Positions 34,577-45,082 are shown, numbered from the stretch's first letter. The stretch is 64,000 bases of DNA from Hyphomicrobiales bacterium (GCA_900466945.1 UBNV01000016.1:186001-250000); one strand, 5' to 3'. Notes: a model not told the origin generated them from the sequence alone. Translations and numbers: made by a program.

Positions 34577-35728
34577 ATGGCCTTGCACTTTACCGAAAGC
34601 GAGTTTTCCGCCCGTCGCGCCCGCCTGATGGCGCGCATGGCCGAGGAAAAGCTCGATGCCCTGCTCCTCTTTGCCCAGGAGAGCATGTACTGGCTCACCG
34701 GTTTCGACAGCTTCGGCTACTGCTTCTTCCAGACCTTGGTGGTCAAGGCAGATGGCACGCTGACACTGCTCACCCGCACACCCGACCTCCGCCAGGCCAA
34801 GCAGACCTCGACGATCGAAAACATTGCCGTCTGGGTCGACCGCCTGAACGCGGATCCGGCCGTCGACCTGCGGAACCTGCTGAGCGACCTTGATCTCCTC
34901 GGCATGCGCGTCGGCGTCGAGTACGACACCCATGGCATGACCGGCCGCGTCGCGCGCCTCGTCGACAACCAGCTCACCAATTTCTGTACGGTTTCGGACG
35001 CATCCTATCTGGTCAGCAGTCTGCGGCTCGTGAAGTCGGCAGCCGAGATCGCCAAGGTCACACATGCCGCAGAACTGGCCGACCTCGCTTTCGATGCCGC
35101 TCTGCCGCTTATCGGGCCGGACGCCGACGAGGCGGAGATCCTCGCCGCGATGCAGTCGGCCGTTCTGGCCGGTGGCGGCGATTATCCGGCCAACCCCTTC
35201 GTCATCGGCTCGGCCGCCGACGCGCTGCTCTGCCGCTACAAGTCCGGCCGCCGCCGCCTGGCGGAGACGGACCAGCTGACGCTCGAATGGGCCGGCGTCT
35301 CCGCCCATTATCATGCGCCGATGCTGCGTACCGTCCTCGTGGGCGATCCCACGCCACGGCATCGCGAACTGCACGCCGCAGCCATTGAGGGCATGAAGGC
35401 GGTCGAGGCCGTGCTTCGTCCGGGGCATACATTCGGTGAAGTCTTCGATGCCCATGCCAAGGTCATGGATGACCGCGGCCTGACACGCCACCGCTTCAAT
35501 GCCTGCGGATACTCTGTCGGTGCCCGCTTCGCGCCCTCTTGGATGGAACACCAGATGTTCCATGCGGGCAATCCCGAGATCATTGCCCCAGACATGACCT
35601 TGTTCGTGCACATGATCATCATGGATAGCGAGCGGGAAACCGCCATGACGGTGGGCCATACCTATCTGACGACGGAGACAGCCCCTCGCGCCCTGTCGCG
35701 ACACCCGCTCGACCTGATCAATCTGTGA
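34577..35728 (+). CDS. M24-fold (creatinase/aminopeptidase P-like) protein
   Basis: Protein of 383 residues with the creatinase N-terminal domain (about 8-140, LLFAQESMYWLTGFDSFGY) and a pita-bread C-terminal domain. The five metal ligands of M24 peptidases (D, D, H, E, E) seem to be missing: where they are expected I read LEWAGVSAHYHAPMLRT, FNACGYSVG, LFVHMIIMDSER and MTVGHTYLTT. It may therefore be a metal-free hydrolase, like creatinase or the ectoine hydrolase DoeA, rather than a Xaa-Pro peptidase. It is in one operon with pgeF. Confidence 0.82.
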   Translation: MALHFTESEFSARRARLMARMAEEKLDALLLFAQESMYWLTGFDSFGYCFFQTLVVKADGTLTLLTRTPDLRQAKQTSTIENIAVWVDRLNADPAVDLRNLLSDLDLLGMRVGVEYDTHGMTGRVARLVDNQLTNFCTVSDASYLVSSLRLVKSAAEIAKVTHAAELADLAFDAALPLIGPDADEAEILAAMQSAVLAGGGDYPANPFVIGSAADALLCRYKSGRRRLAETDQLTLEWAGVSAHYHAPMLRTVLVGDPTPRHRELHAAAIEGMKAVEAVLRPGHTFGEVFDAHAKVMDDRGLTRHRFNACGYSVGARFAPSWMEHQMFHAGNPEIIAPDMTLFVHMIIMDSERETAMTVGHTYLTTETAPRALSRHPLDLINL

Positions 35729-35766
35729 GCTGGCCCATTCTGCAGTTTGCGTCGCGGTAACGCGGT

Positions 35767-35799
35767 TTTGCCTGTCCATTCAGGGAATTGACAGGCAAA
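35767..35799. promoter_or_regulatory. 33-bp inverted repeat overlapping a promoter
   Basis: TTTGCCTGTC (35767-35776), 13 bases, GACAGGCAAA (35790-35799). The 10-bp arms are perfect. No T-tract follows on either strand, so it is not a simple terminator; the right arm overlaps a consensus TTGACA. Confidence 0.55.
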
Positions 35800-35816
35800 G
35801 CATGCTAGGCCCATTA
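35788..35816 (+). promoter_or_regulatory. Promoter of the lipoprotein gene
   Basis: TTGACA (35788-35793), 17 bases, CCATTA (35811-35816). The -35 is perfect; the -10 is weak, which would suit a regulated promoter. Confidence 0.45.
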
Positions 35817-35848
35817 ATTGTGACAGGAGTGAAGGGGAAGGACCCGCC

Positions 35849-36652
35849 GTGGTGAGACGTTCCCGCATGCGATCCCGGAGACTGGCGGTATCCATCGGCT
35901 TGATGCTGCTGCTTGCCGGCTGCAACAGCACGGAGGTGCTGACACCACCCGCAGAAGTCGGCGATGGTAGCCAGGCCTCCACCTATTCCCAGCAGCTCGC
36001 CGCCCCTGCCGGGGGAAGCCAACCCGTGCAGAGCGCGCCGCTCGGCCAGCCCGGCGCCTACGGGGAACCGGTCCGCGGTCCGCAGAACTCGCTGGAGGCC
36101 CAAGCCGCAGCGCTCGCTCAGGGCGGGCGTAATCCGGTTGCCTCAGCACCGCTCGACGGCGCAGACGCCCAGGCCTTCCCCAGTGCCCCTCAACAGACGG
36201 CGCAGCAGCCAGCGCGTCAGGCTTCCCAGCCGGCACAGGCAGCGACCCAGAGTCAGCAGGCAGCTCTGCCACCAGCAGCGCAAGCGACCGGCAGCATCCG
36301 CTTCCTGCCGATCATCGGCGCGCCGGTCCAGGCCGTGACGCCACTCTCCCGCCAGCTCGGCGCGGAGGCCCGCGCCCGCGGCCTCACCATCAAGAGCGCC
36401 AGCGACGCGTCCAGCGAACATATCCTGAAGGGCTACTTCTCCGCCTTTTCCGACAGCGGCAATGTGACCATCACCTATGTCTGGGACATCCTCGATGCGA
36501 GCGGCGGACGCCTGCACCGGATCCAGGGACAGGAGGTGGTCCCATCGGGCGCACAGGACCCCTGGGCCGCCGTTCCGGCCTCGGTCATGCAGCAGATCGC
36601 GACCAAGAGCATGGCCGAATATGTATCATGGCGCAACAGTCAGGCCGGATGA
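35849..36652 (+). CDS. Hypothetical lipoprotein
   Basis: Outer-envelope lipoprotein of 267 residues. The signal peptide SIGLMLLLAGC ends in a lipobox cysteine at residue 25. A disordered Gln/Pro/Ala-rich segment (about 30-145) precedes a folded C-terminal domain (about 149-265; IRFLPIIGAPVQAVTPLSRQ, ILKGYFSAFSDSGNVTITYV, WDILDASGGRLHRIQGQE). I do not recognise the domain by name; similar proteins sit before prs in Rhizobiales. GTG at 35849 has AAGGGGAAGGA upstream; ATG 35867 is the alternative. Processing would need the lgt product encoded nearby. Confidence 0.75.
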   Translation: MVRRSRMRSRRLAVSIGLMLLLAGCNSTEVLTPPAEVGDGSQASTYSQQLAAPAGGSQPVQSAPLGQPGAYGEPVRGPQNSLEAQAAALAQGGRNPVASAPLDGADAQAFPSAPQQTAQQPARQASQPAQAATQSQQAALPPAAQATGSIRFLPIIGAPVQAVTPLSRQLGAEARARGLTIKSASDASSEHILKGYFSAFSDSGNVTITYVWDILDASGGRLHRIQGQEVVPSGAQDPWAAVPASVMQQIATKSMAEYVSWRNSQAG

Positions 36653-36804
36653 AGCCGGACTGATCGCAGAGCGCCGAAACCGCAAATCATGCGCCCCATT
36701 TGACGCATCAACCGAAAATATGGGCCTTGCCGTCCAAACCTCTTGCATTCAGGGGGAAGGGCGCTAAAAAGCCCGCACCTCAGCATGAAAACAGGCGGGC
36801 CAAG

Positions 36805-37737
<933 letters not shown>

Positions 37738-37884
37738 GAAACCAAGTTTCACGCATTAAGATTAAGATAGACAAAGAGATGTGAGCGGTGTCACAGCCAC
37801 TTGCACTGCGTCTACGCTTTGCATACAGCTTCGCGCGCAATACTCCATTTTGGAACCGCCAGCCGGCCCTTTGCGCGTGAGTTG

Positions 37885-38739
37885 ATGTCCCTCTCGGTTG
37901 AACAACTTCTGACCAATCCAGATCTCCACGAAACGGTTCGGGATCAGTCCCGGGCCCTGCTCCGCGTCAATGACGAGAGCCCGAGGCTTGCTGCGGTCTT
38001 CGGAACCCAGCAGCGCTGGCTGCTCGGGCATCTGGCAATGGCGCAATATTTTCAGGAAGTTGCCAGAGGAAATCCGGATCCGGTGATTCTGATGGCGCGC
38101 TACCTCGAGCAGGTGAAGACGCTCGGCATTTCCTCGGTCAACACGGCCGACGCCTTCATCAAGGAAATGCTGGTCTACGGCATCGCCCAGCAGAGCCAGA
38201 CCGCCGATCGCCGGAACCGTCCTTTCGTCCCGGCTCCGATCACCGTCGCGGCGACCCGCCACTGGGCCTTTATCCATCTGACGAGCCTCGATCGGCTCGA
38301 TGGCGGCCACCGGCTCGACGCCTTCGAGGCGGACGAGGCGATCATGGCGCGTCTCCACCCCGAAATCGCCCGTCGCGCCCTCGTATCGCCTGAGTTTCGC
38401 ACCCCGCCACAGACCTGGTCGCTCTTCACCTGGCTCAACAATGGCGGGATCGTCATGGACTGGCTGATGGTCGGCGTAGAGCCGGTGGACGCCTCGGCCG
38501 AACGCGTGCCGACGCAGGTCCGCTCCGTACCCGAACTTGCCGAGAATTTTCGCCTGTCGCGAACCCATCTGACCCGCAAGCTGCGGGAGGCCGAAGCGCT
38601 CGGCAGCATCGGCTGGGAAGGCAATCGCGGCCGGTCCACCATGTGGATCTCACGCGAGTTCGTCAGCGAATATCTCGCTACCCAAGCCGTTAAACTCGCC
38701 TTCATCGATGCCGCCTGCGAGACGGTCGGCCTGCGCTGA
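37885..38739 (+). CDS. Hypothetical winged-helix protein
   Basis: Protein of 284 residues that I recognise only as a probable DNA-binding protein. The C-terminal part has a helix-turn-helix (VRSVPELAENFRLSRTHLTR, about 207-226, then KLREAEALGSIGWEGNRGRS). The N-terminal 150 residues are helical and contain AVFGTQQRWLLGHLAMAQYF. It is conserved-looking, with host-like codon use. The start is uncertain: 37885 has a weak GTGAG. It converges with the DUF779 gene 14 bases away. Regulated genes unknown. Confidence 0.65.
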   Translation: MSLSVEQLLTNPDLHETVRDQSRALLRVNDESPRLAAVFGTQQRWLLGHLAMAQYFQEVARGNPDPVILMARYLEQVKTLGISSVNTADAFIKEMLVYGIAQQSQTADRRNRPFVPAPITVAATRHWAFIHLTSLDRLDGGHRLDAFEADEAIMARLHPEIARRALVSPEFRTPPQTWSLFTWLNNGGIVMDWLMVGVEPVDASAERVPTQVRSVPELAENFRLSRTHLTRKLREAEALGSIGWEGNRGRSTMWISREFVSEYLATQAVKLAFIDAACETVGLR

Positions 38740-38753
38740 CCCGGGACGCGTAA

Positions 38754-39134
38754 TCAGTGCTGCAGGCGCGGCAGCGCACAGGCCTCTCCACCGGAAAACA
38801 GCCGGGACCGCGTGAGAAAGCGGCGTTCCCGGCCATTGTCGAGCGAGAACATGCCGCCCCTGCCCGGCACGACGTCGATGATCAGCTGCGTGTGTTTCCA
38901 CACATCAAACTGACTGCCGCTGATATAGAAGGGCACACCGCCGATCTCGCCGAGTTTCACATCCGTCTCCCCGACGCGGTAGTCATTGGCCGGGTAGCAC
39001 ATCGGGGTAGAGCCGTCGCAACATCCGCCGGACTGATGGAAAAGGATGTCCGGATGATCCCTCTGGATCTCGGCAAGAAATTCGAGTGCAGCGTCGGTCG
39101 CGATCACTCTCGGTTCGCCTGCGTCGGTCGTCAT
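38754..39134 (-). CDS. DUF779 protein linked to aldehyde dehydrogenase
   Basis: Protein of 126 residues with the DUF779 core: LFHQSGGCCDGSTPMCYP (about 31-48, cysteines may bind metal), GVPFYISGSQFDVWKHTQLI and DVVPGRGGMFSLDNGRERRF. The family almost always accompanies ExaC/AcoD-type aldehyde dehydrogenases, as here (171 bases downstream of it). Function not established. Confidence 0.88.
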   Translation of the reverse strand: MTTDAGEPRVIATDAALEFLAEIQRDHPDILFHQSGGCCDGSTPMCYPANDYRVGETDVKLGEIGGVPFYISGSQFDVWKHTQLIIDVVPGRGGMFSLDNGRERRFLTRSRLFSGGEACALPRLQH

Positions 39135-39305
39135 TCGTATCCCCTCTCCAACTCACCTGCTCGCCAACCCGGTCGAGGCTCGTCGCTGGAGGAGACGAAA
39201 ACGGTCGTGTTCGAGAACCGGAGCAGAGCGTACATTTAGGTACGCGAGCACCGGAAGCGCAGAACATGGCCGCGTGCAGCCCCTCCAGCCGCGATATCGG
39301 TGGGT

Positions 39306-40820
39306 TTAGAAGAAGCCAAGTGCCTTCGGGCTGTAAGAGACAAGCATGTTCTTGGTCTGCTGATAATGATCGAGCATCATCTTGTGGGTCTCGCGACCGA
39401 TGCCCGACTGCTTATAGCCGCCGAAGGCCGCATGCGCCGGATAGGCATGGTAGCAATTGGTCCAGACGCGCCCCGCCTGGATGTTGCGGCCGAAATTGTA
39501 GCAACGATTGGCATCGCGGCTCCACACGCCTGACCCAAGTCCGTAAAGCGTATCGTTGGCGATCTCGAGCGCTTCCGCATCATCCTTGAACGTCGTGACC
39601 GAGACGACCGGCCCGAAAATCTCCTCCTGGAAGACCCGCATCTTGTTGTGGCCCTTGAAGACCGTCGGCTTGACGTAGTAGCCGCCGGCCAGTTCGCCCG
39701 AGAGGTTGTTGCGCTCGCCACCGATCAGCACTTCGGCGCCTTCCTGACGACCGATATCCATATAGGACAGGATCTTTTCCAACTGCTCGGAGGATGCTTG
39801 CGCGCCGATCATCGTCGACATGTCGAGCGGGTCACCCTGCTTGATCGCGGCGACACGCTTGAGGGCCTTCTCCATGAAGCGATCATAGATCTTTTCGTGC
39901 ACCAGCGCGCGGCTCGGGCAGGTGCAGACCTCACCCTGGTTCAGCGCGAACATCGCGAAACCTTCGAGCGCCTTGTCGAGATAGTCGTCATCCTCGCGCA
40001 TCACGTCTTCGAAGAAGATGTTCGGCGACTTGCCGCCCAGTTCCAGTGTGACCGGGATCAGGTTCTGCGACGCATACTGCATGATCAGCCGACCGGTCGA
40101 AGTTTCGCCGGTAAAGGCGATCTTGGCGATGCGCGGGCTGGTCGCCAGCGGCTTTCCGGCTTCGAGGCCGAAGCCGTTGACGATGTTGAGCACGCCCGGC
40201 GGCAGGAGGTCGCCGACCAGTTCGATCCAGACCAGGATCGAGGCGGGTGTCTGCTCGGCCGGCTTCAGCACGACGCAGTTTCCGGCAGCCAGCGCCGGTG
40301 CCATCTTCCAGGCCGCCATCAGGATCGGAAAGTTCCACGGAATGATCTGCCCGACGACACCGAGCGGCTCATGGAAATGATAGGCGATCGTGTCGTGATC
40401 GACCTCGCCGATTGTTCCTTCCTGGGCGCGGATGCACGACGCGAAATAGCGGAAATGGTCGATGGCGAGCGGAATGTCGGCCGCCATGGTTTCGCGCAGC
40501 GGCTTGCCATTGTCCCAGGTTTCGGCCCGGGCGAGCAGTTCGAGATTGTCCTCCATCCGCTGGGCGATTTTCATCAGGATGTTGGATCGCTCGGTGGTAG
40601 AGGTGCGGCCCCACTTGTCCTTGGCAGCATAAGCAGCGTCGAGGGCGAGATTGATGTCGTGCTCGTCGGAACGGGCGATATCGCAGAGTTTGCCACCGGT
40701 CACCGGCGTGGTGTTTTCGAAATAGCGGCCATTGACCGGCGCGCGGAATTCCCCGCCGATAAAGTTGCCGTATTTCAGCTTGAACGGCGAAGCAGCAATG
40801 GCCTGGACCTGAATATTCAT
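39306..40820 (-). CDS. NAD-dependent aldehyde dehydrogenase (ExaC/AcoD type)
   Basis: Soluble enzyme of 504 residues that oxidises acetaldehyde or similar aldehydes to acids. Seen are the NAD site [19 protein letters not shown] (about 159-177), general base E260 in [10 protein letters not shown] and catalytic C299 in [11 protein letters not shown]. The C-terminal [17 protein letters not shown] is typical of the AldA/ExaC group. A GAF/Fis regulator gene lies upstream on the same strand, and repeated ACAGTG sites lie between. A GGAACCC/GGGTTCC hairpin (40840-40858) is in the leader. Confidence 0.94.
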   Translation of the reverse strand: MNIQVQAIAASPFKLKYGNFIGGEFRAPVNGRYFENTTPVTGGKLCDIARSDEHDINLALDAAYAAKDKWGRTSTTERSNILMKIAQRMEDNLELLARAETWDNGKPLRETMAADIPLAIDHFRYFASCIRAQEGTIGEVDHDTIAYHFHEPLGVVGQIIPWNFPILMAAWKMAPALAAGNCVVLKPAEQTPASILVWIELVGDLLPPGVLNIVNGFGLEAGKPLATSPRIAKIAFTGETSTGRLIMQYASQNLIPVTLELGGKSPNIFFEDVMREDDDYLDKALEGFAMFALNQGEVCTCPSRALVHEKIYDRFMEKALKRVAAIKQGDPLDMSTMIGAQASSEQLEKILSYMDIGRQEGAEVLIGGERNNLSGELAGGYYVKPTVFKGHNKMRVFQEEIFGPVVSVTTFKDDAEALEIANDTLYGLGSGVWSRDANRCYNFGRNIQAGRVWTNCYHAYPAHAAFGGYKQSGIGRETHKMMLDHYQQTKNMLVSYSPKALGFF

Positions 40821-40839
40821 CTGTCATCCTCCCTGTGCA

Positions 40840-40858
40840 GGAACCCCTCCCGGGTTCC
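40840..40858 (-). other. Hairpin in the aldehyde dehydrogenase leader
   Basis: GGAACCC, CTCCC, GGGTTCC: a perfect 7-bp stem about 20 bases upstream of the start codon, just ahead of the GGGAGGA ribosome site. It may affect translation or stability; no T-tract follows. Confidence 0.4.
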
Positions 40859-40873
40859 GATGGAAGAATGATC

Positions 40874-40926
40874 ACAGTGTTCAGCGCGCGTTTGAAGCCA
40901 TGGGAAACAGTGTTGCAGCGCACTGT
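40874..40926. promoter_or_regulatory. Repeated ACAGTG sites upstream of aldehyde dehydrogenase
   Basis: ACAGTGTT at 40874-40881 recurs at 40907-40914, 33 bp (three turns) away. The second copy also forms a dyad: ACAGTG (40907-40912), eight bases, CACTGT (40921-40926). The position 54-106 bp before the start codon suits upstream activator sites for the adjacent Fis-type regulator. Confidence 0.5.
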
Positions 40927-40956
40927 GTTTCAGGAATGCGACACATACATGTCTCC

Positions 40957-41925
40957 TTACTGCAACTGGAAGCGTTTCATCTTCCGGTGCAGCGTCGCAC
41001 GACTGATGCCGAGCATCTGGGCGGCCTGGGAGACGTTACCGTTCGTCCGCGACAGCACGCGACGCAGTGCTGCCCGCTCTGCATCCTCGAGGTCGGACAT
41101 GCCCTCCCCGCGCCGCTCGCCGCGGGTTTCGCGCAGAGCGTCGGCTGCCGGCAATCCTTGCGCGATCAGCCCGTCGTCGAGTTTCAACGCCACCCGCGCG
41201 GCTTTTGTCGCGCCGAGGATCAGATCGTCGCCATCGACGGCAATCAGGGCGGAGAATGAATTTGCCTGCGGCACGACGACGATCCGCGCGCCGGCAAAGG
41301 CCTGGCGGAAAAGGTTTGCCTCGACACGCGATGCCGCATCGCGAACCGCCTGCGACAGCACGGCAAGTGTCATGTCGGAAACATCGTTGCGGCAGGTGGA
41401 AACATCGAGTGCGGCCGCCACACGACCGAGATGGTCGCGGATCGGCGCCGTTGCGCAGGAGAGCCCGATATTGGCGCTCATGAAATGCTGGTCGCGATGG
41501 ATGACAACGGCCCGCTCGTCGGCGAGGGCCGTGCCGATACCATTGGTCCCGACGCTGGCTTCGCTCCACATTGTTTGCTGCCAGAGCCCGAGTCCCTTGA
41601 ACTCGACGTCATCTCCAGGGGCGCCCCGGCGGTCGACGACAATACCATCGGCATCGGCCAGAATGATGCAGCAGCCGGACCGTCCGATCATCTGGTAAAG
41701 CCGATCGACTTCGTCGGCGGAACTGCCGATCAGGCGCTCCATCCGGGCATGCGCTTCCCGGAAGGCAGCCTCGTCGATCTGGACTGGCTTGCGCGCCTCT
41801 TCGGGCTGCAGACGGTAAAGGTTCAGGCAACGGCTCCACGACGCCGCAACGGGTGACGTGACCGCGGCCGAGGCCTTCTGCGCCGTCGAATAGACGAGAT
41901 CGGAATGGCGGATTTCCTGTCGCAT
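40957..41925 (-). CDS. AcoR-like GAF/Fis regulator lacking the AAA+ domain
   Basis: Protein of 322 residues. The N-terminal part and GAF domain are those of AcoR-type activators (VAASWSRC, then QTMWSEASVGTNGIGTALA and HFMSANIGLSCATAPI). The Fis-type helix-turn-helix is at the end (LRRVLSRTNGNVSQAAQMLGISRATLHRKM). The central sigma-54-interacting ATPase (no Walker A, no GAFTGA) is absent. AcoR-type proteins sense acetoin or aldehydes. Adjacent aldehyde dehydrogenase is the obvious target. ATG 41925 has GGAGGAG ahead. Confidence 0.88.
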   Translation of the reverse strand: MRQEIRHSDLVYSTAQKASAAVTSPVAASWSRCLNLYRLQPEEARKPVQIDEAAFREAHARMERLIGSSADEVDRLYQMIGRSGCCIILADADGIVVDRRGAPGDDVEFKGLGLWQQTMWSEASVGTNGIGTALADERAVVIHRDQHFMSANIGLSCATAPIRDHLGRVAAALDVSTCRNDVSDMTLAVLSQAVRDAASRVEANLFRQAFAGARIVVVPQANSFSALIAVDGDDLILGATKAARVALKLDDGLIAQGLPAADALRETRGERRGEGMSDLEDAERAALRRVLSRTNGNVSQAAQMLGISRATLHRKMKRFQLQ

Positions 41926-42070
41926 CGGCTCCTCCCAAAGCACATCTCAAAGTATGCGCCTTACGCCGCCAGAGGCAATCGCTCATTCCAGCGGCAAATG
42001 ACCGCCCTTCGATTTACTCGGAAATCTGGCGCAAATCTGCGACAGTCGGCGCGGCCAGCCCGTTTCCGGC

Positions 42071-44158
42071 TCAGGCCGCGAGGATTCCAGCGTCGCCTGC
42101 GACACCGGAACTCTGGACAGCTTGAGATCGAACCGGCGGCGGATTGACGATGTCCTGCAGTTCCGACAGAGGCTGCGGCTTTCCGTAGAAGTAGCCCTGC
42201 ACCTGCTGGCACCCCTCTTCCTGGAGGAAGCGCAGATGTTCGGCGTTCTCCACGCCTTCGGCGAGAACTGGAATGTCCAGGCTCTGAGCCAGGATCAGCG
42301 TCGAACGCACGATTGCGGCGGACTGCCGGTTGTCGGCCACACTGTCGATGAAACCCCGGTCGATCTTGATCTTGTCGAAGGGGAAGAGCTGCAGCGTGGA
42401 CAGCGAGGAATAGCCGGTGCCGTAGTCATCCATCGCGATCTTCACGCCGATCGCCTTGAGTTGCCGGATGATCGAGAGTGCATGCTGCTGGTCGGCGATA
42501 ATGCCAGACTCTGTGATCTCCAGCTCAAGGCGGGACGGATCGAGGCCGGTCTCGTCGAGGATCTCGCGAACCCGCGCGGGCAAAGCAGAATTGGCAAGCT
42601 GTTTTGGCGCGACATTGACTGCGACGCGCAGCGGGTTGCTCCAGCGGACCGCCTCCAGACAAGCCTGACGCAGCACCCAGTCCCCCAGCTCCATGATAAA
42701 GCCCGTGCGTTCCGCAATCGGAATGAATTCCGTCGGCGAGACCATGCCGCGCGTCGGATGACACCAGCGCAACAACACTTCGAAGCCAATGACTTCGCCT
42801 GACTGCGTGTCGTTCTGCTGCTGGAAATAGAGCTGGAACTCGTCGCGTTGGAAGCCGGCGCGCATGTCCATGGCAAGTGCGCTGCGCGCCCGCACCGCTT
42901 GGTCCATGGACTGATCGTAGAAGCAGATGTTGTTGGATCCGGCGGATTTCGCCCGATACATGGCGATGTCGGCCTGGGCCAGCAGGTCGTCGATGTCGCG
43001 TGCTGCGTCAGGAAACAAGGTGATGCCGATACTGGTGCCGACGGACAATGTCAGCCCCTGCCAGTCGATCGGAGCATTGAGCTCGGCTACCATGCTGCGG
43101 GCAAACGCGTCTGCGTCACCGTTGGTGAAGATGCGCGCGCTGACGGCGACGAACTCGTCACCCCCAATGCGGGCCACGAACTCGCCGTTGCGAAGGTTGC
43201 GGGTCATGCGCTCCGCCGCAATCCGCAACACGTGGTCGCCGGCTGCATGACCGTGCACGTCGTTTATCTCCTTGAACCGGTCGAGGTCGAAGGAGAAGAT
43301 GTAGATGCGCTCATGCCGTGCGGTCGGCGTATGCATCAGGTGCCCGACCTGCTCCAGGAACGCGCTGCGGTTCGGAAGCCCCGTCAGGGCGTCGTGCAGC
43401 GAAAGCTGGCGATAGCGCTCGACCGCCGATTTGTTCGATTGCCGGTCGATCACATAGGTCATTGCACCGATCGCCAGGATCAACAGCGTGACGAACATCA
43501 GAACCACGGTCATCACGCTTTCCGGCAGCATGTTGACGGGCAGCGAGGCCGCCGGATCCGGGATGACTGTAAGCGCTGTCATGCCGATAAAATGGGTGGA
43601 CGCAATGGCGAGCACTAGCGCCACCCCGCCCCCATAACGGCAGAAGCGGGTTACCGGCCGCGCGACGCGGCTGGTCGCCAGCGCACCGAAGATGCCCGCA
43701 GCTACGAGCGATGCGGCAACGTAAGCTGAGTTCCATTCCAGCTCTGCCTGCACCTGATAGCCGGACATGCCGACATAATGCATCGAGGCAATGCCCGCCC
43801 CGACGATCGCCCCACCCGCCTCGATCAACAGGCTCCGTGAGGTCGCCGCCGCAATCGAAAGCCCGATCCCAGTCACCATGATGGCAAGCACAAGCGAAAC
43901 CATGGTCGCGGTCGGTTCATAACCGGCAAGCGCATCGGCCTCGTAACCCATCATCGCCACGAAATGCGTGGTCCAGATCGCCGAACCGCCGATGATGGCA
44001 GTCAGGGCGGTCCAACTGATACGGGCCGCACCCCGCGTGTTGCGCACACGGCCGAACAGCCGCATCGTTAGCAGCGAGCCAAGGACACATATGAGGACCG
44101 CAGCGATCAGAGAAACCGGGTCATGATCGACGGCGATGCATGAGAGGACTTCGAGCAT
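42071..44158 (-). CDS. MHYT-GGDEF-EAL c-di-GMP signalling protein
   Basis: Membrane protein of 695 residues. Seven helices (about 15-240) carry three MHYT motifs, THFVAM (64), MHYVGM (126) and THFIGM (188), thought to bind copper and sense O2, CO or NO. The GGDEF domain keeps GGDEF at 332-336. The EAL domain has EVL (460-462) in place of EAL but keeps later motifs such as LELEITESG, MDDYGTGYSSLS and AEGVEN. Either cyclase or phosphodiesterase activity is possible. It is divergent from rplY. Confidence 0.92.
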   Translation of the reverse strand: MLEVLSCIAVDHDPVSLIAAVLICVLGSLLTMRLFGRVRNTRGAARISWTALTAIIGGSAIWTTHFVAMMGYEADALAGYEPTATMVSLVLAIMVTGIGLSIAAATSRSLLIEAGGAIVGAGIASMHYVGMSGYQVQAELEWNSAYVAASLVAAGIFGALATSRVARPVTRFCRYGGGVALVLAIASTHFIGMTALTVIPDPAASLPVNMLPESVMTVVLMFVTLLILAIGAMTYVIDRQSNKSAVERYRQLSLHDALTGLPNRSAFLEQVGHLMHTPTARHERIYIFSFDLDRFKEINDVHGHAAGDHVLRIAAERMTRNLRNGEFVARIGGDEFVAVSARIFTNGDADAFARSMVAELNAPIDWQGLTLSVGTSIGITLFPDAARDIDDLLAQADIAMYRAKSAGSNNICFYDQSMDQAVRARSALAMDMRAGFQRDEFQLYFQQQNDTQSGEVIGFEVLLRWCHPTRGMVSPTEFIPIAERTGFIMELGDWVLRQACLEAVRWSNPLRVAVNVAPKQLANSALPARVREILDETGLDPSRLELEITESGIIADQQHALSIIRQLKAIGVKIAMDDYGTGYSSLSTLQLFPFDKIKIDRGFIDSVADNRQSAAIVRSTLILAQSLDIPVLAEGVENAEHLRFLQEEGCQQVQGYFYGKPQPLSELQDIVNPPPVRSQAVQSSGVAGDAGILAA

Positions 44159-44307
44159 GGCTGAAAAAACCAGTTGAATTTGAAGGGAACCTTAACAACG
44201 GTCAATTTCCAAATGCTCACCGCGCATGGTTACCAAATTTGTTCCATGACGCCTATCGCAACAATCCGGATCACAAGCGCGTTATTCATGGCTTTTCCCG
44301 CGAGAAC

Positions 44308-44337
44308 CTTGCCATTCCGCATCATCTGGTCTATAGG
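44308..44337 (+). promoter_or_regulatory. Promoter of rplY
   Basis: CTTGCC (44308-44313), 18 bases, TATAGG (44332-44337), near the alphaproteobacterial CTTGAC/CTATAT pattern, about 118 bases upstream of the rplY start. The 296-bp interval otherwise shows no gene. Confidence 0.4.
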
Positions 44338-44454
44338 CGCCCGATCCGCACAGACACCCTTGGAGGCAATGTGGATGGGACCGGCAACGGTCTCCGGTTC
44401 TGGCACGGCATATGACCACTGCTAGGGCTCTCCAGTAACTTGAAAGGTAAAGCC

Positions 44455-45057
44455 ATGAGCCACGCTTCTTACGAGCTCAAGGCCGTAGCACGCGAACGGG
44501 TAGGTAAGGGGTCCTCCCGCGAACTTCGCCGCAACGGTCTCATCCCGGCTGTCATCTATGGTGACAAGCAGGCCCCGATTGCGATCTCGATCAATACGAA
44601 CGAGGTCACCAAGCGCATCCATGCCGGCGGTTTCATGACCACGGTTGCCACCATCGATCTCGATGGCCAGAAGATCCGCGTTCTGCCGAAGGACTACCAG
44701 CTCGACGTCGTTCGTGACTTCACGATGCACATCGACTTCCTGCGCGTCTCGGCAGACAGCCAGGTTTCGGTCCAGGTTCCCGTTCACTTCGTCAATGAAG
44801 AGAAGTCGGCCATCAAGACCGGCGCCGTTCTCAACATCGTTCGTCACGAAGTTGAACTGCACTGCCCGGCTTCCGACATCCCGGAAGCGATCACCGTTGA
44901 CCTCGCCGGCCTCAAGGTCGGTGACGCGATCCACATCTCGGCCGTTAAGCTGCCGAAGGGTGTGACGCCTGTGATCGCCGATCGCGATTTCACGATCGCC
45001 ACGATCGTCGCCCCGGCTGCCGGTGTTGCCGAAGACGAAGAAACGACCGAAGCTTAA
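44455..45057 (+). CDS. rplY: 50S ribosomal protein L25 (CTC form)
   Basis: Protein of 200 residues; the N-terminal L25 domain (about 5-95: [20 protein letters not shown]) binds 5S rRNA and a C-terminal beta domain (TL5/CTC type) follows, ending in an acidic tail. In rhizobia rplY is normally followed by pth. Here a GGDEF-EAL gene and a binding-protein gene intervene. ATG 44455 follows GAAAGGTAA. Confidence 0.95.
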   Translation: MSHASYELKAVARERVGKGSSRELRRNGLIPAVIYGDKQAPIAISINTNEVTKRIHAGGFMTTVATIDLDGQKIRVLPKDYQLDVVRDFTMHIDFLRVSADSQVSVQVPVHFVNEEKSAIKTGAVLNIVRHEVELHCPASDIPEAITVDLAGLKVGDAIHISAVKLPKGVTPVIADRDFTIATIVAPAAGVAEDEETTEA

Positions 45058-45082
45058 GCCTTCGCGACATTCTGCTTTTGAG

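Noticed and set aside
40836-40850. GG-N10-GC spacing resembling a sigma-54 promoter for the aldehyde dehydrogenase
   Set aside because: The start point would fall inside or after the ribosome site; the regulator lacks the sigma-54 ATPase as well.
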